Below, piece by piece: positions 44,122-52,145 of a stretch of 64,000 bases of DNA. The translations under genes and the position numbers were made by a program. Below the pieces are notes generated by a model. It did not search any database. It saw only the letters and a list, made by a program, of their open reading frames with translations, and was not told the origin of the DNA. The DNA lies in the NCBI GenBank assembly GCA_964449465.1, contig CAYVBK010000024.1:1-64000 (forward strand), given 5' to 3'. Position 1 is the stretch's first letter; each line of letters begins with the position of its first letter. The stretch comes from CAYRXM01 sp964449465 (lineage in GTDB: Bacteria > Chloroflexota > Anaerolineae > JAFGEY01).

Positions 44122-44149
44122 ATTATACCCAGATCGGCCAAAATGTCAA
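44122..44149 (-). promoter_or_regulatory. Promoter of the small zinc protein gene
   Basis: On the minus strand, TTGACA (44149-44144), a 16-bp spacer and TATAAT (44127-44122), both perfect. The -35 contains the TGA stop of mazG, so the promoter is embedded in the gene end. Confidence 0.82.
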
Positions 44150-45171
44150 TTTGAGTTTTGCCGCTCCCATTCCCAAACGTGCGCTTGCAGGCGTTGGTTG
44201 GCCTGACGCAGCGCGCTTTCGGCGTCCAGGTTGAGCCGGCGCGCCAGGTGTGCCAGGTCGAACAACATGTCGCCGAGCAGCCGGGCCTGTTCGTCAGGCG
44301 ATTCCATGTCGGGTAGGGTGGCGATGCCTCGGATGATCCGATCCCGCAGAGCCGGAAGGGTGGTTTGCAACAGGCCGCTCGGTTCGGCATGTCGTTGCAG
44401 CGATTGCGCCTGCGCCAGGGCGGGCATCGAGCGAGAGACGCCGTTCAGCATCGAAGGTTTTTGATTTGTACCGTCTTTTTCTTGTTGCTTGATGCGTTCC
44501 CAGTTTAGCAGCACCTGTTCGACACCGTCTACGGCCAGGTTGCCAAAGACATGCGGGTGTCGGCGCACAATCTTGGCATTGACATATTGAATCACGTCGG
44601 GCAGTTTGAATTCGCCTTGTTCCACAGCAATCTGGATTTGCATCAAGATGTGCAGCAGCACATCGCCCAATTCCTCTTGCAGCCCGGCCAGGTCGTCACG
44701 GTCCAGGGCATCCAGCACTTCGTAGGTTTCTTCCAAAAACCCTTCGCGCAGAGAGCGGTGTGTTTGTTTGCGGTCCCAAGGACATCCGTCGGGAGCGCGC
44801 AGATGGGCCACTGTGTCCTGAAAAGCCTCCACACTGGCGGCCGGGGGCAGTGGCGGCAGATAGAGCATGGCTGGGCCATCCACATCCGTGCCATCCAGGT
44901 CGGCCAGGGCAAGGGGCTGTATGTGAGGATTGGGTGCGTCGGCACGACCGACCAGAGTGACCGGCGCGTGGTCGGGATAGGCCCGGCGCAGCAGGCCGGC
45001 CAGTTCTGGCAGTGTCGTCGGGTCGGTCAGCGGGCCGATCAGGGCCGGGCGGTCGGGGCTGAGGGGGGGATAGTGGCGGCCAAGCAGCGATTCAAGAGAG
45101 GCCAGTTGCAAGGCGACGGGTTGAATGTTCAGGACGCGCAGGGTGGGGGCGATCAACGATCCATCTATCAT
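44146..45171 (-). CDS. mazG: MazG-family nucleoside triphosphate pyrophosphohydrolase
   Basis: This 341-residue protein has a C-terminal MazG core from about residue 115: LRAPDGCPWDRKQTHRSL, then FLEETYEVLDAL and the metal motif LQEELGDVLLHILM. A second MazG-like helical region runs to the end. The first 110 residues look like a shortened tetrapyrrole-methylase-type domain, as in YabN-like fusions, lacking most of its motifs. The enzyme hydrolyses NTPs to NMP and PPi, cleaning aberrant nucleotides. It is the last gene of a four-gene minus-strand operon, 11 nt after the AIR-synthase-like gene. Confidence 0.88.
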   Translation of the reverse strand: MIDGSLIAPTLRVLNIQPVALQLASLESLLGRHYPPLSPDRPALIGPLTDPTTLPELAGLLRRAYPDHAPVTLVGRADAPNPHIQPLALADLDGTDVDGPAMLYLPPLPPAASVEAFQDTVAHLRAPDGCPWDRKQTHRSLREGFLEETYEVLDALDRDDLAGLQEELGDVLLHILMQIQIAVEQGEFKLPDVIQYVNAKIVRRHPHVFGNLAVDGVEQVLLNWERIKQQEKDGTNQKPSMLNGVSRSMPALAQAQSLQRHAEPSGLLQTTLPALRDRIIRGIATLPDMESPDEQARLLGDMLFDLAHLARRLNLDAESALRQANQRLQAHVWEWERQNSN

Positions 45172-45182
45172 ATCAGTCTCTT

Positions 45183-46205
45183 TCAGAACAGGCGGGTGAT
45201 TTCGTCTTGATCAAAGCGCGGCAGGGGCAGGCTGCCCTGTTCGCTGCGCAGAATCAGGCCATAATCGGGCGGAACGGCGCGGGCGATGGCCGTGCAGGGG
45301 ATGCCGGCCTGCTGCAATGCGGCGCAAATCGGCGGCGCGGCGTCGGGCGCAACGGCGATCAACAGCGCGCCGGAAGCGATGACGCCCAGCGGGTCGAGGT
45401 TCAGGGCGCGGCACAGTTGGCGCGTCTCATCGGCGATGAGAATGGCAGCCTGATCCACGATCAACCCGACGTGGGAGGCCATCGCCATTTCCCACAAACC
45501 GGTGGCCACACCGCCTTCGGTGGGGTCGTGCATGGCGTGGATGGATAAAGGCGCGGTTTGCAGGGCAATGGCCGCATCTCGAACCACGCTGATGCCGGGC
45601 TGATGGAGGAAATGGCGACAGTGGGTCAAAAAATCCTCGGCAAAGAGCGGGCGCAGGTCGCCGTCTTTTTCGCGGGCAATGATGGCCGTGCCTTCGATGG
45701 CCGCCTGTTTGGTCATCAAGATCACATCATCCACCTGCACGCCGCCGCTGCGAATGAGGACGCCTGATGTAATTTCACCCAGCATCACGCCGACCACGAT
45801 GGGGCGATCCAGGCCGCAGGTGATTTCGGTGTGTCCGCCGCACGGCACCGCGCCGATAGAGCGGCAGGCGTCGGCAATCTGCCCCATAATGCGGTCAATC
45901 AGAGCCAGGTCGGTCTGATCGGGGGGCAGGAGCAGGGTGCAGAGAAACCAACGCGGCGTGCCGCCGGCAGCGGCCACGTCGTTGGCATTGACCTGCACGG
46001 CATACCAGCCGATCTCGTCGGTGGCAAAGGTGATCGGGTCGGTCTTGGCTACCAGCCAGCGTCCGCCCATATCTATGACAGCGGCATCTTCGCCTATGCT
46101 GGGGCGCACCAAAACTCGATCATCGGGCAGGGCAAAGGTGTGTTGGTGTAGCAAGGCGGCCAGGTGATGCGGCGGCACTTTGCCGGGCGGCAGGGCGCAG
46201 ATCAT
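45183..46205 (-). CDS. AIR synthase-related (PurM/HypE-like) protein
   Basis: This 340-residue ATP-binding protein of the PurM/HypE/SelD/ThiL superfamily has a glycine/acidic N-terminal motif (GEDAAVIDMGG, about 38-48), VNANDVAAAGGTPRWF (about 73-88), a CGGHTEIT motif and HDPTEGGVATGLWEM (about 230-244), which is HypE-like. HypE makes the cyanide ligand of hydrogenases. With no hydrogenase genes here, a divergent member is more likely and its substrate is unknown. Its ATG overlaps the yggT stop (ATGA), indicating coupling. Confidence 0.82.
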   Translation of the reverse strand: MICALPPGKVPPHHLAALLHQHTFALPDDRVLVRPSIGEDAAVIDMGGRWLVAKTDPITFATDEIGWYAVQVNANDVAAAGGTPRWFLCTLLLPPDQTDLALIDRIMGQIADACRSIGAVPCGGHTEITCGLDRPIVVGVMLGEITSGVLIRSGGVQVDDVILMTKQAAIEGTAIIAREKDGDLRPLFAEDFLTHCRHFLHQPGISVVRDAAIALQTAPLSIHAMHDPTEGGVATGLWEMAMASHVGLIVDQAAILIADETRQLCRALNLDPLGVIASGALLIAVAPDAAPPICAALQQAGIPCTAIARAVPPDYGLILRSEQGSLPLPRFDQDEITRLF

Positions 46206-46501
46206 AAGCCGCTCCCTTGCCACAGCGCACTCAATATCATGACCAGAATTTGCTCCACAATCCAGAGTAAAATCACGGCGACCATGACCGAAATGTCCCA
46301 GGCCACGTTTCCGCTGCGGATGGGCGGGATGCGGCGGCGGATGGGCGCCAGCACCGGCTCGGTCAGTCGCCACAAAAATATCACCACCCGGTGGTATGGA
46401 CCATAGATCATTTCCAGCAAGACCCGCATCAACAAGGTGATGCTGTACAGGCCGACCAGAAAATGAACGGCGTTGATGGTAAATATCAGAAACGATTTCA
46501 T
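46202..46501 (-). CDS. yggT: YggT family membrane protein
   Basis: This 99-residue protein has two transmembrane regions (about residues 4-28 and 70-94) and the family core LTEPVLAPIRRRIPP between them. YggT proteins are linked to osmotic or cell-envelope functions and often lie next to division or YlmG genes. The start at 46501 is preceded by GAGAGG and overlaps the pgeF stop by 4 nt (ATGA), so translation is coupled on both sides. Confidence 0.88.
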   Translation of the reverse strand: MKSFLIFTINAVHFLVGLYSITLLMRVLLEMIYGPYHRVVIFLWRLTEPVLAPIRRRIPPIRSGNVAWDISVMVAVILLWIVEQILVMILSALWQGSGL

Positions 46502-47289
46502 TTTACCTCTCGAATGCCGATTACGGCAGCAAATCGTCCGGTGGCGCCATGTTCGGCGCGGTGAGAAAACCATTCGTCGGTATGACAGGCTGTGCAGGTG
46601 CCGGCGACCTGAATTTGTTGCACACCGGCGCGGCGCAGCCATTCAGCGTTGGTCTGCCAGAGGTCCAGATGCCAGTGCCCATCGCGGCGCGGCGACAGCA
46701 GGTCGGGGCGGTGGGGCAAAGCCTGGCGGATGGCTGCATACACATCCTGGCCTACTTCATAGCAGCACGGGCCGATGGCTGGACCGATACCGGCCAATAT
46801 GTCGGCCGGGCGGCAGCCGAAAGCATCGCCCATTTTTTGTACGGCCGCCTGGACGATGCCGGCGGCTGCACCGCGCCAGCCAGCATGTACCAGACTGACC
46901 ACACTCTGGATAGGGTCGTATAGCAAGATGGGGGTGCAGTCGGCAAAGCGCAATGTCAGCAGCAGGCCGGGCGTTTGGGTGATCAGGGCGTCGCATTGGG
47001 GGATGATCTGCCCTTTGTGTCGCTCATCTACGATGCAGACTGCTGCGCCGTGTATCTGATGTGGCGAAACCATATCGGCGGCGGCTGTGCCTGCGGCGCG
47101 GGCGATCAGGTCGAGGTTGGCCTGCACCGCTGCGGGGTCGTCGCCGACCGAGCGGCCGGCATTGAGGCTGGCCCAGGGCGGCCGGCTGTGTCCGCCGAGG
47201 CGAGTAAACAGGCCGTGCGTGATTTCCAGATGGCTGCTCAGGTGATCGAATTGGTAGTAAATCAGAGATTCAAAAGTAATGCGCTGCAT
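46498..47289 (-). CDS. pgeF: Laccase-domain protein PgeF/YfiH
   Basis: This 263-residue protein has the multicopper polyphenol oxidase-like domain. Zinc or catalytic residues are visible: His in MVSPHQIHG (about 85-93), Cys in LRFADCTPILLYD and His in SLVHAGWRG. Homologues edit peptidoglycan precursors (removing L-Ser misincorporation) or act as purine nucleoside phosphorylases/adenosine deaminases. AGGA precedes ATG 47289. A longer frame to 47382 lacks a ribosome site. It is the first gene of the operon pgeF-yggT-AIRS-mazG. Confidence 0.88.
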   Translation of the reverse strand: MQRITFESLIYYQFDHLSSHLEITHGLFTRLGGHSRPPWASLNAGRSVGDDPAAVQANLDLIARAAGTAAADMVSPHQIHGAAVCIVDERHKGQIIPQCDALITQTPGLLLTLRFADCTPILLYDPIQSVVSLVHAGWRGAAAGIVQAAVQKMGDAFGCRPADILAGIGPAIGPCCYEVGQDVYAAIRQALPHRPDLLSPRRDGHWHLDLWQTNAEWLRRAGVQQIQVAGTCTACHTDEWFSHRAEHGATGRFAAVIGIREVK

Positions 47290-47395
47290 CGGTGTCCTTT
47301 TTTCAGGAGGCAAGTCTAGCATAAAGCAGCGATAAATGCAACATGGCGGAGTGAGGCAGGTTGGCGGCATCTCGCCAAACATTCAGGAGGTGCGA

Positions 47396-48133
47396 GTGCG
47401 TGTCTTGTATGGGCCGATTCATTCGTGGCGGTTTGGCCGCTCGTTGGGAATAGATTTGCTGGCCGGCAAGGGCAAGAGGTGTCCTTTGAGCTGCCTCTAT
47501 TGCCAGTATGGTGAAACCGTTTACCCCACCTGGCAGCGGAGGGTGTGGACGTCGGTGGAGCGGCTGCAGGGCGACCTGGCAGCGTTAGGGCAGATCGAGG
47601 CCGATGGGGTCACGTTTGCCGGACTGGGTGAGCCAACCCTGGCCGCCAATCTGGTCGAGTGTGTGGCGGCGGTGCGAGAGGTATGGGCCGGGCCGGTGCG
47701 CATCTTGACCGGCGGGGCTTTGCTGCCCGATTCGGGGGTGCGCGGCGATCTGCTGGTTTTTGATGAGGTGGTGATCAAGCTGGATGCGCCGGACGAGGCT
47801 TTGTTTCGGCGGATCAACCGGCCGGTGAGCGGATTTCCCTATCGGCTGGCCGATGTGGTGTCGGGCATCGCCCGCCTGCGCAAGGCTTATCGTGGCCGGC
47901 TGGTCTTGCAGATGATGTGGGTGCAGGCCAATCGGTATGCCGCCGCAGAGATGGCGGCACTGGCTTGCCGGCTTGGCCCCGATCAGGTACAGTTGGACAC
48001 GCCGTTACAACCGGCTCTGGGTGGGCCGCTCAACGAGGCCGAGGTGGCTGATGTAGTGCGGGCGTTTGAGGGGCTGCCCGTTCGCCACATCTATGAGCAG
48101 GGGGCGGCAGCGATCCGGCCGCGCACGATGTAG
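47396..48133 (+). CDS. Radical SAM protein of the TYW1-like/COG0731 type
   Basis: This 245-residue protein has the radical SAM cluster motif C-x3-C-x2-C in CPLSCLYCQYG (about residues 28-38), preceded by the family signature YGPIHSWRFGRSLGID. GLGEPTLA corresponds to the SAM-binding GGE-like motif. The 4Fe-4S cluster and SAM generate a 5'-deoxyadenosyl radical, and the substrate of this bacterial subfamily is not established. The best start is GTG 47396, with AGGAGG 5 nt upstream. It is transcribed divergently from pgeF. Confidence 0.82.
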   Translation: MRVLYGPIHSWRFGRSLGIDLLAGKGKRCPLSCLYCQYGETVYPTWQRRVWTSVERLQGDLAALGQIEADGVTFAGLGEPTLAANLVECVAAVREVWAGPVRILTGGALLPDSGVRGDLLVFDEVVIKLDAPDEALFRRINRPVSGFPYRLADVVSGIARLRKAYRGRLVLQMMWVQANRYAAAEMAALACRLGPDQVQLDTPLQPALGGPLNEAEVADVVRAFEGLPVRHIYEQGAAAIRPRTM

Positions 48134-48174
48134 AAAAACAAAAAGCGGCGTTCGGGCCAGGGCCCGAACGCCGC
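48134..48174 (-). terminator. Terminator for the minus-strand WXG100 genes
   Basis: GCGGCGTTCGGGC/GCCCGAACGCCGC (48145-48157 with 48162-48174), followed on the minus strand by T-rich sequence (complement of 48134-48144). It also directly follows the radical SAM stop. The MITE-like array lies between it and the WXG100 genes. Confidence 0.78.
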
Positions 48175-48207
48175 CGGTATGAATTCTTGACGCTGACCAG
48201 GATGCCG

Positions 48208-48583
48208 CTGAAAAAGTCTATTTTTACCACAAAGAACACCGAGAACACAAAGGTTTGCGATACTGTTGAGTTTTTAGAAATGCTTTGTGTCTCGGTGGTA
48301 AGAGGGTTTTTCAGCACGCTCCTAGGAGGCCACTGAAAAAGTCTATTTTTATCACAAAGGACACCGAGAACACAAAGGTTTACGATACTTTTGAGTCGCT
48401 GAAAATACTTTGTGCTCTTTGTGTCTTGGTGGTGAGAGGTTTTTTTCAGCACGCTCCTAGGAGGCCACTGAAAAAGTCTATTTTTACCACAAAGAACACC
48501 GAGAACACAAAGGTTTGCGATACTGTTGAGTTTTTAGAAATGCTTTGTGTCCTTTGTGTCTTGGTGGTAAGAGAGTTTTTCAG
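48208..48583. repeat. Triple MITE-like palindromic repeat array
   Basis: Three units (48208-48314, 48333-48449, 48468-48583) each start CTGAAAAAGTC and end with TTTTTCAG, giving terminal inverted repeats. Inside, ACCACAAAG...GAACACAAAGG faces CTTTGTGTC...TTGGTGGT, so each unit folds into a long hairpin. Unit 1 lacks about 9 bp. The 18-bp spacers are identical and centred on CTCCTAGGAG. No ORF with coding character is present, so these are non-autonomous elements. Confidence 0.85.
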
Positions 48584-48590
48584 CCTGCTC

Positions 48591-48866
48591 CTAGACGACT
48601 TGCTCATCTACATCGCGGAAGGCCTGAGCGATGCGCTTGAGTTCGTCAGAGATGTACCCCAATTGATCGGCGGCTTTTTGCAAGACAGGGATTTGCTCTT
48701 CCCACACGGTATAAAAATCTTGCTGCGCTGCGCCATCCCATTCGGAATCCAGATTGACCATGGTAGATTTGAGGTTCTGGATCATGGTCTCGGTCTCATC
48801 TTTGCGGTTGCTAAACTGGGATGCGATTTCTTCCAGCCGTTCGGGGGTGACACGAATTTGAACCAT
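48591..48866 (-). CDS. WXG100 (ESAT-6-like) protein
   Basis: This 91-residue, all-helical protein has the central WXG turn in SEWDGAAQQDF (Trp43-Asp-Gly) and the usual helix-turn-helix length of about 100 residues. WXG100 proteins are secreted as dimers by type VII systems and are needed by other substrates. It is about half identical to the next WXG100 protein (same EWDG core, same ERLE start, same RIAQ.FR end). The TAG stop codon coincides with CTAG of the repeat-array spacer. It is the second gene of a divergent minus-strand pair. Confidence 0.9.
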   Translation of the reverse strand: MVQIRVTPERLEEIASQFSNRKDETETMIQNLKSTMVNLDSEWDGAAQQDFYTVWEEQIPVLQKAADQLGYISDELKRIAQAFRDVDEQVV

Positions 48867-48909
48867 TGCAAGCTCCTTTCATTGAACAACGCGAAAAAAT
48901 TATAGATGA

Positions 48910-49185
48910 TCAGACTACATTTTCGTCTGCTTCACGAAAGACCTGGGCGATGCGCCGCAGTTCGCCGGCAATTTCATCCAGCAAATTGGTAAACTGGTTC
49001 ATTTTAGGAATCATAGCATCCCACTCGGCATAGAACTTGTTTTGAGCTACGCCGTCCCACTCGGCATTGAGGCTGTCCATCGTGCTTTTCAGGCTGTGGA
49101 TCATGGCCGAGGTGTCATCTCGTTTTTGCTCAAAGACGCCGGCCACTTGCTCCAATCGCTCCGGCGCGACCACAATGCTAACCAT
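48910..49185 (-). CDS. WXG100 (ESAT-6-like) protein, paralogue
   Basis: This 91-residue, helix-WXG-helix protein has NAEWDGVAQNKF at its turn. It has the same length as its neighbour and diverges mostly in the second helix, so the two may form a heterodimer like EsxA/EsxB. GGAG precedes ATG 49185. An in-frame start 12 codons upstream was rejected because it overlaps the promoter leader. It is transcribed from the minus-strand promoter at 49230-49258, which interlocks with the promoter of the effector operon. Confidence 0.9.
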   Translation of the reverse strand: MVSIVVAPERLEQVAGVFEQKRDDTSAMIHSLKSTMDSLNAEWDGVAQNKFYAEWDAMIPKMNQFTNLLDEIAGELRRIAQVFREADENVV

Positions 49186-49229
49186 ATTTCTGCTCCTCTC
49201 TGTCAAATGTCCTCTTGTCATCTGGGATG

Positions 49230-49258
49230 ATTATAACATACGGTTGACATCCGATCAA
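49230..49258 (-). promoter_or_regulatory. Promoter of the WXG100 pair
   Basis: On the minus strand, TTGATC (49258-49253), a 17-bp spacer and a perfect TATAAT (49235-49230). It overlaps the plus-strand promoter at 49244-49272, so the two cannot be occupied at once. Confidence 0.72.
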
Positions 49259-49272
49259 GTTCTCGTTATAAT
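49244..49272 (+). promoter_or_regulatory. Consensus promoter of the effector/FHA/kinase operon
   Basis: TTGACA (49244-49249), exactly 17 bp, TATAAT (49267-49272): a perfect sigma-70 promoter. It faces the effector genes beginning at 49338. No other promoter of this quality was seen before the kinase gene at 60904. Confidence 0.9.
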
Positions 49273-49337
49273 GACACAAGTCAAAAGGTATGTAGGTTGA
49301 TTGATGGACGGTACAAGGGTTGCGGGGAGGCTTTGAC

Positions 49338-50627
49338 ATGGGGCAGATTCGCGTCAATACCGAAGAGGTACGCCAGGCCGGGCGACGGTTGTGGGGCGAG
49401 GCGCGCGAATTGGATATGCTGTGCCATCGCTTGCAGCGCGAAATGTACAGTCTGGACACCTGGAGCTGGGACGGACGCAGCCGTTGGCGGACCGAGCCGC
49501 TGCTAGAGCAGGTGCGACCACGAGGAGTTTACCTGGTCAACGAATTGGAGCGGCTGGCGCGGCTGTTGCAGCGGGTGGCAGACCGGTTCGAGGACGAAGA
49601 CCGCACGGCGGCGCGCAACCTGGAGGGGATGGACTGGGTCGAGTTTGGGGTGAGCGGTGCATTGGCCGGGGCAGCCTGGGCCGCCGGAGGCGGTTGGCCG
49701 GTGGAGGGTGAGGTGCCGCCGCGCATTTACGTCGTCAATGGGATCAATGCAATACCCGGCGCTGATGGGTTGGATGATAACGCTCGAAATATGGAAAAGC
49801 TTTTGGAGCAGTACGGTTATGATCCTGATCAGGTGACGGCGTTGCCTTGCGTGTATGAAAAACAGATTGGCCATGTTAATCTGCAAACCAACCTGCAAGG
49901 AACGCAGTCTGGCGGGTGGCTCAGCCCGGTGGACTGGTTTACCGGCGCGGGCGCCGGAGTGGTCAATTGGGCGTCGGGCGGAGTAAATCAGATTGCCAAC
50001 AAAGGTATAGATGTCGCCAATACCGTTATCGGCTCTGGTCAGGTGGCCCAAGAGTATGTGCTAGGCGACCAGGGACACTATACGCAGCAGACATTTGACG
50101 CAATCAATCGAGACCTGGCCCAAAATCCGCTTGTGCCCGGCCAAAAAATCATCTTGATCGGCCACAGCGGCGGTGGAGCCATTGTCAGCAATCTTGCCGG
50201 GATGGTCGAAACTCGGCTGGGGCGCGAGGTAGAAGGCGTGGTAACGCTGGGCGTGCCGGTGTCCAATTTCGACCAGGCCAGCCGCTATGCCGACCAGGTG
50301 GTGGACATTCGCCATAAGGATGACAATGTTGGCCGCGCTTATTTGCGCTCTGAAGAAGGCCGGGTAGGGGTTCCCGTCGCGCTGGCCCAGGTGGCAACAG
50401 GCAATCCGCTGCTGTCTACTGTGGGTGGACTGTGGGCCGGCGATCAATTGGCGCGTGACCGGTCTTCCAATATCTCTTATCACACTGTGGATGGCGCTTC
50501 CCAAAACGCGCACAATTCGTACATGAATCTCGAAAATCCAGAGGTCAATGCCCAGGTGATGGAGGTGCTGCAAGAGCGTTTTCCATCCATCAGGCAGGCA
50601 ACAACCGATTCTCCGTCGGCAAATTGA
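49338..50627 (+). CDS. WXG-domain effector with alpha/beta-hydrolase (lipase-like) C-terminal domain
   Basis: This 429-residue protein has an N-terminal helical domain (about residues 1-100) with a WDG turn at 44-46 and a predicted coiled coil, matching the other effector almost residue for residue. A hydrophobic Gly/Ala segment (about 104-122) follows. The C-terminal domain has an alpha/beta-hydrolase nucleophile elbow LIGHSGGGA with Ser277 and a preceding oxyanion-type strand (IYVVNGIN). A catalytic His probably lies in the SYHTVDGASQNAHNSY region. It could be a secreted phospholipase or esterase toxin. No signal peptide is present, consistent with type VII export. GGAGG precedes ATG 49338. 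Confidence 0.82.
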   Translation: MGQIRVNTEEVRQAGRRLWGEARELDMLCHRLQREMYSLDTWSWDGRSRWRTEPLLEQVRPRGVYLVNELERLARLLQRVADRFEDEDRTAARNLEGMDWVEFGVSGALAGAAWAAGGGWPVEGEVPPRIYVVNGINAIPGADGLDDNARNMEKLLEQYGYDPDQVTALPCVYEKQIGHVNLQTNLQGTQSGGWLSPVDWFTGAGAGVVNWASGGVNQIANKGIDVANTVIGSGQVAQEYVLGDQGHYTQQTFDAINRDLAQNPLVPGQKIILIGHSGGGAIVSNLAGMVETRLGREVEGVVTLGVPVSNFDQASRYADQVVDIRHKDDNVGRAYLRSEEGRVGVPVALAQVATGNPLLSTVGGLWAGDQLARDRSSNISYHTVDGASQNAHNSYMNLENPEVNAQVMEVLQERFPSIRQATTDSPSAN

Positions 50628-50639
50628 GTTGAGGATAGC

Positions 50640-51308
50640 ATGAGCAGGCGTTTGAGCAGGTGGTTTTGGGGGTGTGGCTTGTTGGCCTGGCTGACTTGCG
50701 CGTGTGGGCAGTGTGGAGCAGATTCATCCATCCCGCCGGAAGGTCTGGTCGATGCCAAGCCGCGCTCGACCAGGGTGCTTTGGACCGCCGATCCCAGCCA
50801 ATGGAGCAGCCAGGTTCCGGTCGGCAGCCGTTTGCGGGTCTATCAGGTCGAACTGACAAATGGGCAGATCGAGCGGCGGGTGTTGTTTCAGGCATCCCGG
50901 CAGCCGGCGCAGTATTTGGGCGCATTGACCCACCAGTTAGGGCAAGCGCCTGTTGAAACGATGCTGATCGAAATCGGCGCAGATCGTTTTATTGTCGGCC
51001 GGGTAGATGAAACCATATCTGGGCAGCTGGCCTTTGTGGACATGGAGCGTGTCGAACCTCATCGCCCTGACTGGATGAAGGCCACCAAATCCAGCACCGT
51101 GAAAAGCCGCGTTTTTATTCTGCCCATTTTTGCCGATCAAACAGAACAGTGGAATCAATTGGCGCGCGTGGCGATCAAAACTCGTGAATCGCTGGCCCAA
51201 GGTGTGGAGAATCCGGCTCTGGGCGGCAGCGCATGGGAAGTGGTGTTCGAGCCGCCGCTAGACATAAGCACGTTTTGGGTGTCGGCATCGCTGAATGTGA
51301 ACCCTTGA
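50640..51308 (+). CDS. Exported (putative lipoprotein) partner of the hydrolase effector, possible immunity protein
   Basis: This 222-residue protein has a short basic N-terminus, a hydrophobic signal (about residues 8-19) and Cys20/Cys22 at a plausible but non-canonical lipobox. The remainder is a mixed alpha/beta domain of no recognised family. It starts 12 nt after the hydrolase effector and 10 nt before the chaperone-like gene. In known type VII lipase systems (TslA/TilA of Staphylococcus aureus) an adjacent lipoprotein protects the producer. Immunity is therefore a reasonable but untested reading of position and export signal. Confidence 0.6.
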   Translation: MSRRLSRWFWGCGLLAWLTCACGQCGADSSIPPEGLVDAKPRSTRVLWTADPSQWSSQVPVGSRLRVYQVELTNGQIERRVLFQASRQPAQYLGALTHQLGQAPVETMLIEIGADRFIVGRVDETISGQLAFVDMERVEPHRPDWMKATKSSTVKSRVFILPIFADQTEQWNQLARVAIKTRESLAQGVENPALGGSAWEVVFEPPLDISTFWVSASLNVNP

Positions 51309-51318
51309 AGGAGACGGT

Positions 51319-52128
51319 ATGGCCGAAACAAACACGAGGCAAATTGTCGAGGTGATTTTGTCCAGAGAAGAACTGGCTTTGGTGTTGGCGCTGATCCGCG
51401 CCGACACGATCCCAGGTCTGGGCGCTGATCCGTTGGGCGAATTGACCCCCGAACAGCGCAATCTGGGCTTGATTTTTGCCGAACGGGCGCTGCGAGCGCG
51501 TGAACTGGCACGATTGGACGCAAATGGGCAGCTCTTGGTGCAAAATGCACTTTTGAACATGGTGGGCGCATGCGCTTTTGCCCAAACCTCGGTGCTGGTG
51601 CAGCATCATTTTCCTGATGGTCGCCCCCCGGCACAGTATTTTGGACACATTCGCGAAGGCATTCTAGTGGCGCATACCCTGCCTGATCAGGCATTGCACC
51701 GGTTGGCTCTTGTTCCGGATCGCACCGCCTTGATCGAGCAGATCATTTCAGTGTGCCAGGCGTCAAATTTACCCAGGATGCCGGCGGTCGAGATGCAGGT
51801 GGAACGGGCGGCCCTGGCGCAGGTGCGTGAAGCCGCCGCACAAAATCAGGCGGCCGGAGCGGCGATTCTGGTTCAACATGGAGCAGAGGCCGAGCCAGCG
51901 CAGCAGTTTGCCCAATCATTGGCCGAGCCGCATCACCTGGCCATCCTCCAAATTGTGCAAATACATCCTCAAGATCAGATGCACCTGTGGGATTTGACCC
52001 TCTTGCACACGGCGCAGGCCGCCTGGCTGGCTTATCCGCTGCCCAACCCGGTTGACGGACAAGATGTGTATATGCTGCGGTCGATCAGCACGCCTGAATT
52101 GGTCCGCCTGCTGGGGTCTTGGATTTAA
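51319..52128 (+). CDS. Candidate effector-specific chaperone, paralogue of the 53512 gene product
   Basis: This 269-residue soluble protein has the pattern LSREELALVLALI at its start, a DANGQLLV hairpin near residue 75, a middle HHF...YF.H....LVAHTL beta region and a C-terminal TPELVRLLGSWI-type helix. The same features appear in the same order in the 259-residue product at 53512 (LSVEEIALVMSII, DAEGKMSL, HHFKENRVLTHI, SRLWLLRSL). Length and placement resemble EspG chaperones of mycobacterial ESX systems, but I cannot show homology by eye. Each copy follows one WXG effector, so a cognate chaperone or adaptor is the best guess. Confidence 0.6.
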   Translation: MAETNTRQIVEVILSREELALVLALIRADTIPGLGADPLGELTPEQRNLGLIFAERALRARELARLDANGQLLVQNALLNMVGACAFAQTSVLVQHHFPDGRPPAQYFGHIREGILVAHTLPDQALHRLALVPDRTALIEQIISVCQASNLPRMPAVEMQVERAALAQVREAAAQNQAAGAAILVQHGAEAEPAQQFAQSLAEPHHLAILQIVQIHPQDQMHLWDLTLLHTAQAAWLAYPLPNPVDGQDVYMLRSISTPELVRLLGSWI

Positions 52129-52145
52129 TGACAAGGAGCGTCACA

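Noticed and set aside
48208..48583. Three regularly spaced repeats, considered as a CRISPR array
   Set aside because: Units are about 107-117 bp, internally palindromic, and the spacers are 18 bp and identical. CRISPR spacers are unique and repeats are short.
48285..48905. A 206-codon plus-strand frame running through the repeat array into the WXG100 gene
   Set aside because: It consists of translated repeats (KSIFxTKDTENTKV) and the antisense of a recognised WXG100 gene.
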